Below, one piece after another: positions 8,429-20,286 of a stretch of DNA of 64,000 bases; position 1 is the first letter of the stretch, and the number at the start of each line of letters is the position of its first letter. Origin of the DNA: Actinomadura sp. J1-007 (GTDB lineage Bacteria > Actinomycetota > Actinomycetes > Streptosporangiales > Streptosporangiaceae); assembly GCF_009793335.1 (NCBI RefSeq), contig NZ_WING01000001.1, positions 6,510,001-6,574,000 on the forward strand, given 5' to 3'. Position numbers and translations under genes: made by a program. The notes beneath the pieces were generated by a model, which did no database searches, was not told the origin of the DNA, and saw only the letters and a list, made by a program, of their open reading frames with translations.

Positions 8429-9961
8429 GTGGCCGAACCCCCCAACACCGCACGACCCCCCAACACCGCACGGCCCGCCGAGCCCGCACGGCCGGACGAG
8501 CCCGCCCGGCCGGACGAGCCCGTGCGCGAGCCGGGACTGACCAGGCGGGGCGCGGTCGGCGCCCTCGGCGCGGCCGCCGCCGCTGGAACGGTCCTCGCCG
8601 CCGGGACGGGCACCGCCGGGGCGGCACCCGCCGAGCGCCCGTTCCGCGCCGGAACGGGCGCCGCCGGACGCGGCGCGCGGCGTCCGAACGTTTTGATCAT
8701 CCTCGGCGACGACCTCGGCTGGGCCGACCTCGGCTGCTACGGCGCACCGGAGATCCGCACGCCCCACCTCGACCGGCTCGCCCGGCAGGGGGTGCGCTTC
8801 ACCGACGCGTACTCCGCCGCCGCCGTCTGCTCGCCCACCCGCTTCGGCCTCTACACCGGCCGCTACCCCGGACGGCTGCGCGGCGGGCTGGAGGAGCCCA
8901 TCGCCCGCCCGCACGAGCTGCACGGCATCCCGCCCGGCCACCCCACCCTCGCGTCCCTGCTCAAGGGCGCCGGGTACGCCACCGCGATGTTCGGCAAGTG
9001 GCACTGCGGCTTCCTGCCCTGGTACAGCCCGCTGAAGTCGGGCTGGGACACCTTCTTCGGCAACCTGTCCGGCGCCGTCGACTACTACTCCAAGATCACC
9101 GCCCAGGGCCGCGACCTGTACGAGGGGGAGGTCCCGGCCGAGTCGCTCGGCTACTACACCGACACGCTCGCCGACCGCGCCGCCGAGTTCGTCCGCGCCC
9201 GGCACGACCGGCCCTGGCTGCTCAACCTCAACTTCACCGCCCCGCACTGGCCGTGGGAGGGCCCCGGCGACCGCCCGACCAGCGACGCGATCACCGCGCG
9301 GGTCGAGGCCGGCGACGCGAACGCCCTGTGGCACGAGGACGGCGGGTCCCTCGCCACGTACCGGCGCATGGTCGAGGCCATGGACGCCGGGATCGGCCGC
9401 GTCCTGCGCGCCCTGCGCGACACCGGCCAGGAGCGCGACACGCTCGTGCTGTTCTCCAGCGACAACGGCGGCGAGCGCTGGTCGTACCAGTGGCCCCTCA
9501 CCGGTTCCAAGGCGAGCCTGAACGAGGGCGGCATCCGCGTCCCCAACATCCTGCGCTGGCCCGCCCGCATCGGCCCGCGCCAGGTCAGCCGCGTCCCGGT
9601 GATCACCCAGGACTGGACCGCGACCGTCCTGGAGGTCGCCGGCGCGCGGCCGGCCGCGTCCCACCCGCTGGACGGCCGCAGCCTCGCCCCGTACCTCCTG
9701 GACGGCGCGGACCCGCCGCGGCACGAGCTGTTCTGGCGCACCCGCACCTCCCGCGCCCTGCGCGACGGCCGCTGGAAGTACCTGCGCGCCCCGGGCCCCG
9801 CCGCCGGGCCCGCCGACCGCCTCTACGACCTCGACGCCGACCCGCGCGAGCAGGCCGACCTCGCCCGCGCCCACCCCGACGTCCTGCGTCGCCTGACCGC
9901 CCGCTGGGAGCGGATCGCCCAGGACCTCCTGCCCTACCCGGCCTCCGCCGGAACGGGCTAG
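8429..9961 (+). CDS. Tat-exported type I sulfatase (formylglycine-dependent)
   Basis: A hydrolase of about 510 aa for sulfate esters, probably exported. GTG 8429 is preferred, just after the inverted repeat; a longer frame from 8321 reads through that regulatory DNA. The N terminus carries a proline-rich repeat (NTARPPNTARP, ARPDEPARPDEP) and then a Tat signal (LTRRGAVGALGAAAAAGTVLAAG). The catalytic domain starts with RPNVLIILGDDLGWADLGCYG, where the Asp pair binds calcium, and has the modification motif CSPTR (Cys about 134, converted to formylglycine) followed by GLYTGR. KWHCGF and SSDNGG complete the active site. The formylglycine-generating enzyme is not in the window. Confidence 0.92.
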   Translation: MAEPPNTARPPNTARPAEPARPDEPARPDEPVREPGLTRRGAVGALGAAAAAGTVLAAGTGTAGAAPAERPFRAGTGAAGRGARRPNVLIILGDDLGWADLGCYGAPEIRTPHLDRLARQGVRFTDAYSAAAVCSPTRFGLYTGRYPGRLRGGLEEPIARPHELHGIPPGHPTLASLLKGAGYATAMFGKWHCGFLPWYSPLKSGWDTFFGNLSGAVDYYSKITAQGRDLYEGEVPAESLGYYTDTLADRAAEFVRARHDRPWLLNLNFTAPHWPWEGPGDRPTSDAITARVEAGDANALWHEDGGSLATYRRMVEAMDAGIGRVLRALRDTGQERDTLVLFSSDNGGERWSYQWPLTGSKASLNEGGIRVPNILRWPARIGPRQVSRVPVITQDWTATVLEVAGARPAASHPLDGRSLAPYLLDGADPPRHELFWRTRTSRALRDGRWKYLRAPGPAAGPADRLYDLDADPREQADLARAHPDVLRRLTARWERIAQDLLPYPASAGTG

Positions 9962-12397
9962 CCGAGGGCGGAGAGCATCTCGGGGAGGTCGCCGTCGTGG
10001 ACGACCGTGAGGCGCCGGGTGGCCCGGGTGATGGCCACGTACAGGTCCTGCCCGCCGCGCGGCGCCCCCGCCACGATGCCGGACGGATCGACGACGATCA
10101 CCGAGTCGAACTCCAGGCCCTTCGACTCGGTCGTGGTCAGGACGACCGCCGGAGCGTCCAGCGCCTCGGGAGCCGTGCCCGCCGCGACGTCCGGAAGGGC
10201 CGCGCGGACGCCCTCGCGCGCCGCCCCGGACGTGATCACGGCGAGCTTCCCGGCGCCGGTCTCGTCGCCGATCGGCGCCAGCTCGGCGCGGACCAGCTCC
10301 GGGAGGCGGGCCGGCAGCTCGGCCGGCCCGATCCGGACGGCCGCCGGCGGCGGGCCGTCGTCGCGGACGGGCTCGGGCGGCACCTCGCCCGGCGCGACCG
10401 CGGCGAGGACGTCCGCGGCCACCCGCATGATCGCCGCCGGGGTGCGGTAGTTGACCATCAGCCGCTGCTCGCGCCGGCGCCCCGGCACGTACCGGTCGAG
10501 CATCTCGCCCCACGACCGCGCCCCCGCCGGGCTGCCGGTCTGCGCGATGTCGCCGACGACCGTGAGCGAACGGGTCGGGACGCGGCGCATCACCGCCCGC
10601 CAGGCCATCTCCGACAGCTCCTGCGCCTCGTCCACGATCACGTGCCCGTACGCCCACTCGCGGTCGGCGGCGGCGCGCTGCGCGGTGGTGAGCGCCGGGC
10701 CGTCGTCGTGGTGCCGCTCGGCGAGCGCGGCGGCGTCCACGATCTCCAGGTCGGCCACGCCGGTCGACTCGATCACCTCGCGGGCGTACAGCTCCTCGGC
10801 CTCGCGCTCCCGGCGGGCCTTGCGCAGCCGCGCCCGCTCGGCCGGGTCGTCCTCGCCCAGCCACTCGGCGGCCTCGTCCAGCAGGGGGACGTCCGACACC
10901 GTCCACGGGGAGCCCGCCGGACGGCGCAGCGCCTCGCGCTCGGCCTCGGTGAGGGCCTCCCCGGCGCTCCGGAGGCGCTCGGGGTCGGCGAACAGCTCAT
11001 CGAGGAACGCCTCGGGGGTGAGCTCGGGCCACAGCGCGTCGATCGCGCCGCGGACGGCCGGGGTCTGCCAGAGCTCCGCCTTGGCGAGGCGCAGGTTCTC
11101 CTCGTCGAGCAGCGGGGACTCCTCCGCCTCGTCCATCAGCTCCTGGAGCCAGGCGGGGACGCCGCCCGACGCCGCGATGTCCTCCAGCGGCTCGTCGGTG
11201 ATCCGGTCGTACTGCTCGGCCCGGTCGAGCGCGAGCGCGTCGAGCAGCGCGTGCGCGTAGGCGCGGCGCTGCACGTTGTGCGGCGCGCGCAGGGCGCGCG
11301 CCCGGTCGCGGGCCCGGACGCACTCGTCGTGCCCGACCCGGAGCGTCATGTCCTCGACCTCGATCTCGAGGTCCCCGTCGGGAACGCGCTGGCGGTCGCG
11401 CACGGCCGCCTCCACCACGTCCGCCATCCGCAGGCCGCCCTTCACCACCGCGACCTCGGGGACTCGGTCTCGGTCGCGCGGACGCCCGGGTACAGCTCGC
11501 CGACCGTCGCGAGCGCCACGTCGGTCTCGCCGAGCCCGGGGAGCACCTGCTCGATGTAGCGCAGGAACGTCGCGTTGGGCCCGACGATCAGCACGCCGCG
11601 CCGTTCCAGCACGTCGCGGTGCGTGTAGAGCAGGTACGCGGCGCGGTGCAGGGCCGCGACGGTCTTGCCGGTGCCCGGCCCGCCCTGGACGACGAGCACG
11701 CCCTGGAGCCCGTCCCGGATCACCTGGTCCTGCTCCTCCTGGATCGTCGCGACCACGTCGCCCATCCGGCCCGTACGGCCCCGGCGGAGCGTCGCGAGCA
11801 GCGCCGCCTCGCCGACGATCGTGCTCCGGTCGTCCTCCGACATGCCCTCCAGGTCGAACACCTCGTCGTCCAGCCGGGCCACCTCGCGGTCGCGCAGGTG
11901 CAGGTGGCGCCGGCGGACGAGCGTGCCCGGCGAGCCGGCCGTCGCGGTGTAGAACGGCCGCGCCGCCGCCGCGCGCCAGTCGATCAGCAGCGGCTCGCGG
12001 TGCTCGTCGCGCAGCCCGATCCGGCCGACGTAGAACGTGTCGCCCGCCGCGTCCCCGTCGGCCCGGTGGTCGATCCGGCCGAACACCAGGGCCCGCTCGA
12101 CCCCGACAGCCGCGCGAGCGCGCGGGCGGCCTCCTCGGCGGCGACCTCGCGCTCGACCGCCGCCTGGAAGCCGCCGCCGCCCCCGCGGCCCGGCCCCGAC
12201 CGCAGCGTTGCCTCGGCGGCCTCCCGCTCGGTGTCGAGCCGCGCGTACACCCTGGTCACGTACTTCTGCTCCGCGCGCAGAGCCGCGTCGAGCGCGTCGG
12301 CGGCCTCTCCGCCGTCCCGCGCCGCACCGCTCTGACCGGGCGATTCGTCGCCGCTGCCGGCCACTTCCGGAAGGGACTTGACTTGACGGGCTCGCAT
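9958..12397 (-). CDS. helD: HelD/UvrD-like superfamily I helicase (two apparent frameshifts)
   Basis: Read from ATG 12397, three consecutive frame segments make one protein of about 813 aa of the HelD type, an ATPase that removes stalled RNA polymerase from DNA. An N-terminal helical part (KYVTRVYARLD) is followed by DTFYVGRIGLRDEHREPLLIDWRAAAARPFY, the Walker A motif GGPGTGKT, the HelD signature VLIVGPNATFLRYIEQVLPGLGE, Walker B VIVDEAQELSEMAWRAVMRR, and late motifs GLEFDSVIVVDPSGI and YVAITRATRRL. The breaks are at the C run 12101-12104 and the G run 11458-11461; adding one base to each restores the frame. The stop at 9958 overlaps the end of the sulfatase gene on the opposite strand by 4 bp. 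Confidence 0.9.
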
Positions 12398-12534
12398 GCC
12401 TCAGGTACTCTCCTGTTAAGAGGATGGCCGTTGTCTGCGCAATTCGTAAGTCGCTAGCCTACCATCCGGATACCGCCCCGTGCACGCCCATCTCCCGGTC
12501 CGCCCGCTTCCGGGTCTTCCGCCCGCGCTCGCAT

Positions 12535-12579
12535 GTGACGGGTGAAACACGCGGTGTGACGGGGTACGTACGTGACGGG
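12535..12579 (+). repeat. Three direct copies of GTGACGGG upstream of phoD
   Basis: GTGACGGG occurs at 12535, 12556 and 12572 (spacings 21 and 16 bp), beside a GGTGAAAC element at 12541. Regulator-binding direct repeats are possible in front of a phosphatase gene, but the spacing does not match the 11-bp period of known Streptomyces PHO boxes. Confidence 0.3.
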
Positions 12580-12646
12580 CAAAAGATCGTTCCTGTTGGA
12601 GCGGCCGTCACCCGGGGGGAACGCGGCGGCCACCGGCCTTCGTGAG

Positions 12647-12673
12647 GCTGTCCGGCGATCGATGCCGGACAGC
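12647..12673 (+). promoter_or_regulatory. Hairpin in the phoD 5' untranslated region
   Basis: A 10-bp perfect inverted repeat (12647-12656 with 12664-12673, 7-nt loop) ends about 20 nt before the phoD start. It could be a terminator or could affect translation initiation. Confidence 0.4.
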
Positions 12674-12692
12674 TCCGAAAGGTCCCAACCTC

Positions 12693-14401
12693 ATGGCCGA
12701 CTCGCCGCGCCTGCTCAACCGGAGATCCTTCCTCGTCACCAGCGGACTCGCCGTCGGCACGGTCGCCGCCGCCGGCGCCGCGCCGGGCCTCGCCGGGTCC
12801 GCCCAGGCCGCCCCGCGCCCGCCCGGCCGCCGCTCCGGGCCGCTGCCCTCCGACCCGTTCACCCTCGGCGTCGCCTCCGGCGACCCCGACCACGCCGGCT
12901 TCGTGCTCTGGACGCGGCTCGCCCCCCGCCCGCTCGCCGAGGACGGCCTCGGCGGGATGCCCGCCGCCGCCGTCCCGGTGCGGTGGGAGGTCTCGTCCGA
13001 CGAGCGGTTCAAGCGCGTCGAACGGCGCGGCACCGCGACCGCCCGGCCCGAGTCCGGGCACTCCGTGCACGTCGAGCTGGACGGCCTGCGCCCCGGCCGC
13101 GACTACTGGTACCGCTTCCGCGCGGGCGACCACCTCTCCCCGGTCGGGCGCGCCCGCACCGCCCCGCGCCCCGACTCGTTCGGCCCGGCCCTCGCGATGG
13201 GCTTCGTGTCGTGCTCGCAGTTCGAGCACGGCCACTTCACCGCCTACCGGCGGCTCGCGGAGGAGAACCCGGACCTGATCCTGCACCTCGGCGACTACCA
13301 GTACGAGTACAAGAAGGGCGCCTACACGATCCCGGGCGGCAACGTCCGCGACCACGAGGGGCCCGAGACGGTCACCCTCGGCGGCTACCGGCTGCGGCAC
13401 GCCCAGTACAAGACCGACCCCGACCTCCAGGCCGCGCACCTCGCCGCGCCGTGGGCCGTCGTCTTCGACGACCACGAGGTGGAGAACAACTGGGCCGGCT
13501 GGGTGCCCGAGGCCGGCTCCGACACCCCCGACCCGGCGGCCTTCCGCGCCCGCCGCGCCGCCGCGTTCCAGGCGTACTACGAGAACATGCCGCTGCGCCG
13601 CCGCTCCATCCCGAACGGCCCCGACATCCAGGTCTACCGGCGGCTGCGCTGGGGCAAGCTCGCCAACTTCCACATGCTCGACACGCGCCAGTTCCGCGAC
13701 GACCAGGCGTGCGGCGACGGCAACAAGGTCTGCCCCGAGGCGAACGACCCGAAGCGCACCATCACCGGCGCCGAGCAGGAGAAGTGGCTGATCGACGGGT
13801 TCCGCCGCTCGGAGGCCCGCTGGGACGTCATCGGGCAGCAGGTCTTCTTCGCCCAGCGCGACAGCGACGCCGGGCCGCTGAAGAAGACCAGCCAGGACGC
13901 CTGGGACGGCTACGTCGCGTCCCGCGGCCGCATCACCAAGGGCTGGATGGACGCCGGCGTCCGCAACCCCGTCGTCCTCACCGGCGACGTCCACGCCCAC
14001 TGGGCGAGCGACCTCAAGGCGGACTACGACGACCCGACGTCGAAGACGGTCGGGCGGAACTGGTGTGCAGCTCGGTCACCAGCGGCGGCGACGGCGCCGA
14101 CTCCGACCCGGCGACCCAGCCGTACCTGAAGATCAACCCGCACCTGCGCTTCTACAACAACCAGCGCGGCTACGTGCTGACCCGCATCGACAGGCACGAG
14201 ATGAAGGCCGACTTCAAGACGCTGTCGACCGTCCGCTCGCCCGGCGCCACGGCGTCCACCAAGGCGACGTTCGTCATCGAGGACCGCGTCCCCGGCCTGG
14301 AGCAGACCTACCTGCGCCCGTACAACACCCCGAGGAGCGCGATGAGGCCGGACCGCGACCTCCTCCAGGAGACCATCGACAACGAGACCCGCCGCCCCTG
14401 A
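12693..14401 (+). CDS. phoD: Tat-exported alkaline phosphatase PhoD (apparent frameshift at 14052-14054)
   Basis: Extracellular phosphodiesterase/alkaline phosphatase of the PhoD family, about 569 aa. ATG 12693 gives a Tat signal (LNRRSFLVTSGLAVGTVAAAGAAPGLAG). The PhoD N-terminal domain (PFTLGVASGDPDHAGFVLWTRL) is followed by the metallophosphatase core with MGFVSCSQFEHGHFTAYRRL, LHLGDYQYEY, VFDDHEVENNWAG, FHMLDTRQFRDDQ and VLTGDVHAHWASDL. After SKTVG the frame runs out within about 25 codons, whereas the expected continuation (AELVCSSVTSGGDG to NNQRGYVLTRI) lies in the next frame. One G added to the GGG at 14052-14054 restores it. Phosphate control by PhoP is likely for this family but not proven by the upstream DNA. 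Confidence 0.9.
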
Positions 14402-14568
14402 CCCGACCCGCGCCGCCCCGGCCGGCCTCCCGCGCACGCGGGCCGGCCGGGGCACGCGCCTCCGCGACTCCCCGGCGAACGCGCGCCCCGCGGAACGCCC
14501 CGCCGCCCCGTTCCCTGCGGCGGTGGGGCCGTATCCGGACTTCCGCTCTCGCGACCTGACGGGACCCT

Positions 14569-15666
14569 TCAAGCGCCCCGGTCGGCACGAGGGCTCTGGG
14601 CATCGCCTTCGAAGATGTCGTCGAGGTCGTAGGCGACCGGCACCTCCAGCTGCTCGTAGGTGCAGGAACCGGGCGTGCGGTCGGTGCGCCAGCGGCGGAA
14701 CCGGGCCATGTGGCGGAACCGGTCGCCCTGCATCGCCTCGTACGCCACCTCGACGACCAGCTCGGGGCGGATCGCGACCCACGACAGGTCCTTCTTGCCT
14801 GTCCAGCGGGAGATCGCGCCCGGCATCCGGTCGGCGGTCGCCTCGGTCTGGCGGGCCCAGCCCTCCCAGGGGTGGCCCTCCAGGTCGTCCATCCGGTACG
14901 GCTGGAGCTCGTCGACCAGCTCGGCGCGCCGCCGCATGGTGAACGACCCGGCGACGCCGACGTGCTGGAGGTGGCCCTCGGCGTTGTAGAGGCCGAGCAG
15001 CAGCGACCCGACGATCGGCCCGGACTTGTGCCAGCGGAACCCCGCCACCACGCAGTCGGCCGTGCGCTCGTGCTTGACCTTGAACAGGGCGCGCTTGTCG
15101 GGCAGGTAGGGGATGTCGCGCGGCTTGGCGATCACCCCGTCCAGCCCGGCGCCCTCGAACTCGTCGAACCAGCGCAGCGCCAGGTCGTAGGAGTCGGACA
15201 CCGGGGTCACGTGCACCGGCGCCCGCGCGCCCGCCAGCGTCTCGGCCAGGCGGCGGCGGCGCTCGCCGAGCGGCACCTCCATCAGCGACTCGTCGCCGAC
15301 CGCGAGCAGGTCGAACGCCACGAACGAGGCGGGCGTCTCCGCGGCGAGCAGCTCGACGCGCGACGCCGCCGGGTGGATGCGCTGTTGGAGGGCGTCGAAG
15401 TCGAGCTGGGCGCCCTTGCGCAGCACGATCTCGCCGTCCACGACGCACCGTTCGGGCAGCTCCCGCTTCACCGCCTCGACGAGCTCGGGGAAGTAGCGGG
15501 TCAGCGGCTTCTCGCCGCGGCTGGACAGCTCCACCTCGTCGCCGTCGCGGAAGACGACGCAGCGGAAGCCGTCCCACTTGGGCTCGTACAGCAGGTCGCC
15601 CTTGGGCATGGTCTTGACCGCCTTGGCCAGCATGGGCGACAGCGGCGGACTGATCGGCAGCTCCAT
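14569..15666 (-). CDS. ligC: ATP-dependent DNA ligase LigC
   Basis: A 365-aa ligase with the adenylation motif EPKWDGFR (nucleophile Lys30). The other nucleotidyl-transferase motifs are VVDGEIV, FVAFDLLAVGD, GLDGVIAKP and FKVKHERTADCVV, followed by an OB-fold domain (SWVAIRPELVVEVAYEAMQGDRFRHMARF). Length and sequence agree with mycobacterial LigC rather than LigD, since no polymerase or nuclease domain is present. Members act in a minor DNA repair or gap-joining route. No Ku gene is nearby. The start at ATG 15666 is well supported by the conserved ELPISPPLSPMLAKAV opening. Confidence 0.92.
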   Translation of the reverse strand: MELPISPPLSPMLAKAVKTMPKGDLLYEPKWDGFRCVVFRDGDEVELSSRGEKPLTRYFPELVEAVKRELPERCVVDGEIVLRKGAQLDFDALQQRIHPAASRVELLAAETPASFVAFDLLAVGDESLMEVPLGERRRRLAETLAGARAPVHVTPVSDSYDLALRWFDEFEGAGLDGVIAKPRDIPYLPDKRALFKVKHERTADCVVAGFRWHKSGPIVGSLLLGLYNAEGHLQHVGVAGSFTMRRRAELVDELQPYRMDDLEGHPWEGWARQTEATADRMPGAISRWTGKKDLSWVAIRPELVVEVAYEAMQGDRFRHMARFRRWRTDRTPGSCTYEQLEVPVAYDLDDIFEGDAQSPRADRGA

Positions 15667-15743
15667 GCCCCCATCTTGCGCCCTGCCTCCGACATCCGGA
15701 CGTGCCGGGGGAGTGGATATGACCGTCGGTTAATGTGCAGGTC

Positions 15744-16468
15744 ATGCGCCGTTTGCTCCCGGACCCCGCCGGCGGGTCGATCCGTGGGACGCCTACGCCG
15801 ACGCGCCCGGCCTGCGCGTCGGCATGGTGATGAGCGCGGACGGGTCGGTCACCGACGCCGACGGCTGGACCGACGGCCTCGGCGGCGACGCCGACTTCCG
15901 GGTGTTCCGCACGCTGCGCGCGCTCGCCGACGCGATCCTGGTGGGCGCCTCCACCGCCCGCACCGGGCGGCTCGGGCCCGCCCGGCTCCGGCCCGACCTG
16001 CGCGAACGGCGCGGCGCCCCGCCCGCGCCCCTCGCGATCGTCAGCCGGACCCTCGACCTGGACTGGACGCTGCCGCTGTTCACCGCCGCCGAGACGCCGA
16101 CGCTCGTGGTGACCTCGTCGTCCGCCCTCGCGGCCGGGACCGTGCCGGGCGGCGTCCCGGTGGTCGCCGCGGGCGAGGACGACGTCGATCTCCACACCGC
16201 CGTACGGCTCCTGCGTGAGGAGCACGGCCACGAACGCCTGCTCTGCGAGGGCGGGCCCACCCTCGTCACCGCGCTCGTCCGCGAGGGCCTGGCGGACGAG
16301 CTGTGTCTCAACGTCGCGCCCGCGCTCCTCGGCGGCGGCCCCGCCCACACCCGCCTGCTCGGCCCGCTCGCGGCGGAGGCCCCGCTCGACCTCGCGGCCC
16401 TGTACGAGGACGAGGGCGTCCTGTTCACCCGCTACCGGTTCCGCCGGCCGCCCGCCGCGCCGCGTTGA
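15744..16468 (+). CDS. RibD C-terminal/DHFR-like reductase (apparent frameshift at 15774-15776)
   Basis: A NADPH-dependent pyrimidine-reductase-fold protein of about 241 aa. Segments include RVGMVMSADGSVTDADGWTDGLGGDADFRVFRTLRALADAILVGASTARTGRLGP, LAIVSRTLDLDW and LLCEGGPTLVTALVREGLADELCLNVAPALLGGG, all typical of RibD_C proteins. The family-typical beginning MRRLLPDPAGG starts at ATG 15744 but is out of frame with VDPWDAYADAPGLRVG; one G added at 15774-15776 joins them. It faces a paralogue at 16693-17460 across an epimerase remnant. It is a stand-alone reductase without the deaminase domain of true RibD, so a role in riboflavin synthesis is uncertain. Confidence 0.82.
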
Positions 16469-16524
16469 CCACACCCGGACGGACCGCTCCCGCACCGGGC
16501 CCGCGGCTCGCTGACGTCGGGTCG

Positions 16525-16651
16525 ACGCGCATTCCCGTACCGGGCGGAACGTCGTTCGTGGGCCGGGCGATCGCGGAGGACGCCCTGGCGCGTACCGTCC
16601 GGCGCGGAGGTGACCCTCTTCGGCCGGAGCAGGAGCGGAGGCTTCTGGTGA
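16525..16651 (+). pseudogene. Remnant of an NAD-dependent epimerase/dehydratase gene
   Basis: The DNA codes for RIPVPGGTSFVGRAIAEDALAR and then, in another frame from 16604, AEVTLFGRSRSGGFW followed by a stop. Together these match the N-terminal Rossmann segment of extended SDR epimerases (MRILVLGGTSFVGR, then EVTLFGR). The start codon is ACG, an insertion of about 7 bp breaks the frame near 16597, and nothing of the remaining 250 or more residues follows. It looks like a decayed fragment rather than a sequencing artefact. Confidence 0.6.
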
Positions 16652-16692
16652 CCGCCTGACCCTGGGGTCGTCGCGTTCCTCGCGGTGCGGGC

Positions 16693-17460
16693 TCAGGCGC
16701 GGGGCGAGGCGCCGTCCGGTCGGCGGACGTAGCGCAGGAGCAGGAAGCCCTCGCTCTCCAGGATCTGGACGGGGCGCAGGTCGGCGGTGACCGCGACCGG
16801 CGGGCCTTGCAGGATGCGCGGGGAGGCGCCGCCGACCAGCATCGGGCTGAGCGTCAGGCACAGCTCGTCCAGCAGCCCGGCCGCCGTGATCTGCGCGAGG
16901 ACGCCGGGCCCGCCCTCGCAGAGCAGCCGGCGCAGGCCGCGCTCGTTGAGCGCCTCGAACGCGGACCGGAAGTCGAGCAGGTCGCGCCCTGCGACGATGA
17001 CGTCGGCGCGCTCGCGGGCGGCGCGGACACGTCCGGGATCGGCGGCCTCGGTGGTCAGCACGATCGTGCGCGCGTCCGGCTCGGCCTCGGTGAAGACGGG
17101 CGCGTCGAAGTCGAGGTCGAGCGCGTGCGACACGATCGCGAGCGGCGGGGCGGGCGGGCGTCCGGCGCGGAGCCCGTCCCAGCCGTCCCCGCCGGGACGG
17201 ACGGGCCCGTAGCCCTCGGCGCGGACCGTTCCGGCGCCGACCACGACCGCGTCGGCGAGCCCGCGCAGGAGCCGGAACAGCCGCCGGTCGGCGTCGCCGC
17301 CGAGGCCGCCGCTGCGGTCGTCCCGCGTCGCCGCCCCGTCCAGGCTGGAGATCATGTTGGCGCGGAGCCACGGACCGCTGTCCGGGTAGGCGTACGCCTC
17401 CGCGAGGCGCACCGGGCCGTCCGCCGGGGACCAGGGCCGGACGGGATCGGGTCGCTGCAT
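16693..17460 (-). CDS. Pyrimidine reductase family protein (RibD C-terminal domain)
   Basis: A RibD_C/DHFR-like NADPH reductase of about 255 aa: WLRANMISSLDGAATRDDRSGGLGGDADRRLFRLLRGLADAVVVGAGTVRAEGYGPV, LAIVSHALDLDFDAPVF, and LRRLLCEGGPGVLAQITAAGLLDELCLTLSPMLVGG. The start is set at ATG 17460 (MQRPDPVRPW); an in-frame ATG at 17529 would add a low-complexity Gly/Pro/Arg stretch. It is paralogous to, and convergent with, the gene at 15744-16468. The substrate is unknown; these stand-alone reductases are common in actinomycetes. Confidence 0.85.
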   Translation of the reverse strand: MQRPDPVRPWSPADGPVRLAEAYAYPDSGPWLRANMISSLDGAATRDDRSGGLGGDADRRLFRLLRGLADAVVVGAGTVRAEGYGPVRPGGDGWDGLRAGRPPAPPLAIVSHALDLDFDAPVFTEAEPDARTIVLTTEAADPGRVRAARERADVIVAGRDLLDFRSAFEALNERGLRRLLCEGGPGVLAQITAAGLLDELCLTLSPMLVGGASPRILQGPPVAVTADLRPVQILESEGFLLLRYVRRPDGASPRA

Positions 17461-17637
17461 GGGACCCGAAGCTAGCGCACCGCGCGGCGGGCCGCGGGGA
17501 GGCCCCCGCGCCGCGTCCCGCCCGGTCATGACCTGTCCGGTAACGGTCTGTGTCGCAATCTGTACGAATCAGTCACGGCGGGGCCGTTCCTCTAGGACAC
17601 TGAGTGCCCGGGAGGAACGCACCGAAGGGAGCGGGGG

Positions 17638-18048
17638 GTGGGGTTCGTCGCACTCGCGGCTTGGGTTCTCGCCGCGCTGGTCGGGCTGTACCTGCTGGCG
17701 AGATGGCGGGCGAGCGGCGGCCTGACGAGCCAGGCCACCAAGGTCACGCGCTTCCCGGCGGCGCTGGTGGTCGGGCACCCGCTCGCGGCCGCCGCCGGCC
17801 TCGCGCTCTGGATCGCCCACCTCGCCACCGGAAGCGCCCCGTACGCCTGGGCCGCGTTCGCCGCGCTGATGGTCGTGGTGTTCCAGGGGTTCCTGCTGTT
17901 CACGCGCTGGCTGGTCGGCCGCGGCGGGCGGCACGCGCGCGGGGCGGAGCAGGCGTTCCCGGCCGCCGCCGTCGCCGCGCACGGCCTGGTCGCGGCGGCG
18001 ACGGTCGTGCTCGTCCTGCTGGCGGCGCTGCGAGTGCGCGGGACCTGA
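17638..18048 (+). CDS. Small integral membrane protein, function unknown
   Basis: A 136-aa protein starting at GTG 17638 after a purine-rich GAAGGGAG stretch. Four hydrophobic segments are visible (about residues 3-20, 40-60, 68-88 and 108-130), separated by short basic loops, so it is a four-helix membrane protein. I recognise no functional motif. It is convergent with glgX, only 10 bp apart, and its upstream 100 bp are the least GC-rich part of this neighbourhood, so it probably has its own promoter. Confidence 0.7.
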   Translation: MGFVALAAWVLAALVGLYLLARWRASGGLTSQATKVTRFPAALVVGHPLAAAAGLALWIAHLATGSAPYAWAAFAALMVVVFQGFLLFTRWLVGRGGRHARGAEQAFPAAAVAAHGLVAAATVVLVLLAALRVRGT

Positions 18049-18058
18049 GCCCGGCCGG

Positions 18059-20155
<2,097 letters not shown>

Positions 20156-20286
20156 CGCTGCTCCCACCCCTCGGCGGTCTGAGGTCATGCCCCGTCGATT
20201 CTGGCTTATCCGCGCGCTCCCCGCCCTTCCCCCAACCGAGATCACCCCGTTACACACCGCCAGCGCCGGGGGCGGGCCCGGCGGTC

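Noticed and set aside
8305..11559. 1084-aa plus-strand frame over the sulfatase and helicase genes
   Set aside because: It is an alternate frame of the sulfatase followed by antisense of helD, with no recognisable domain.
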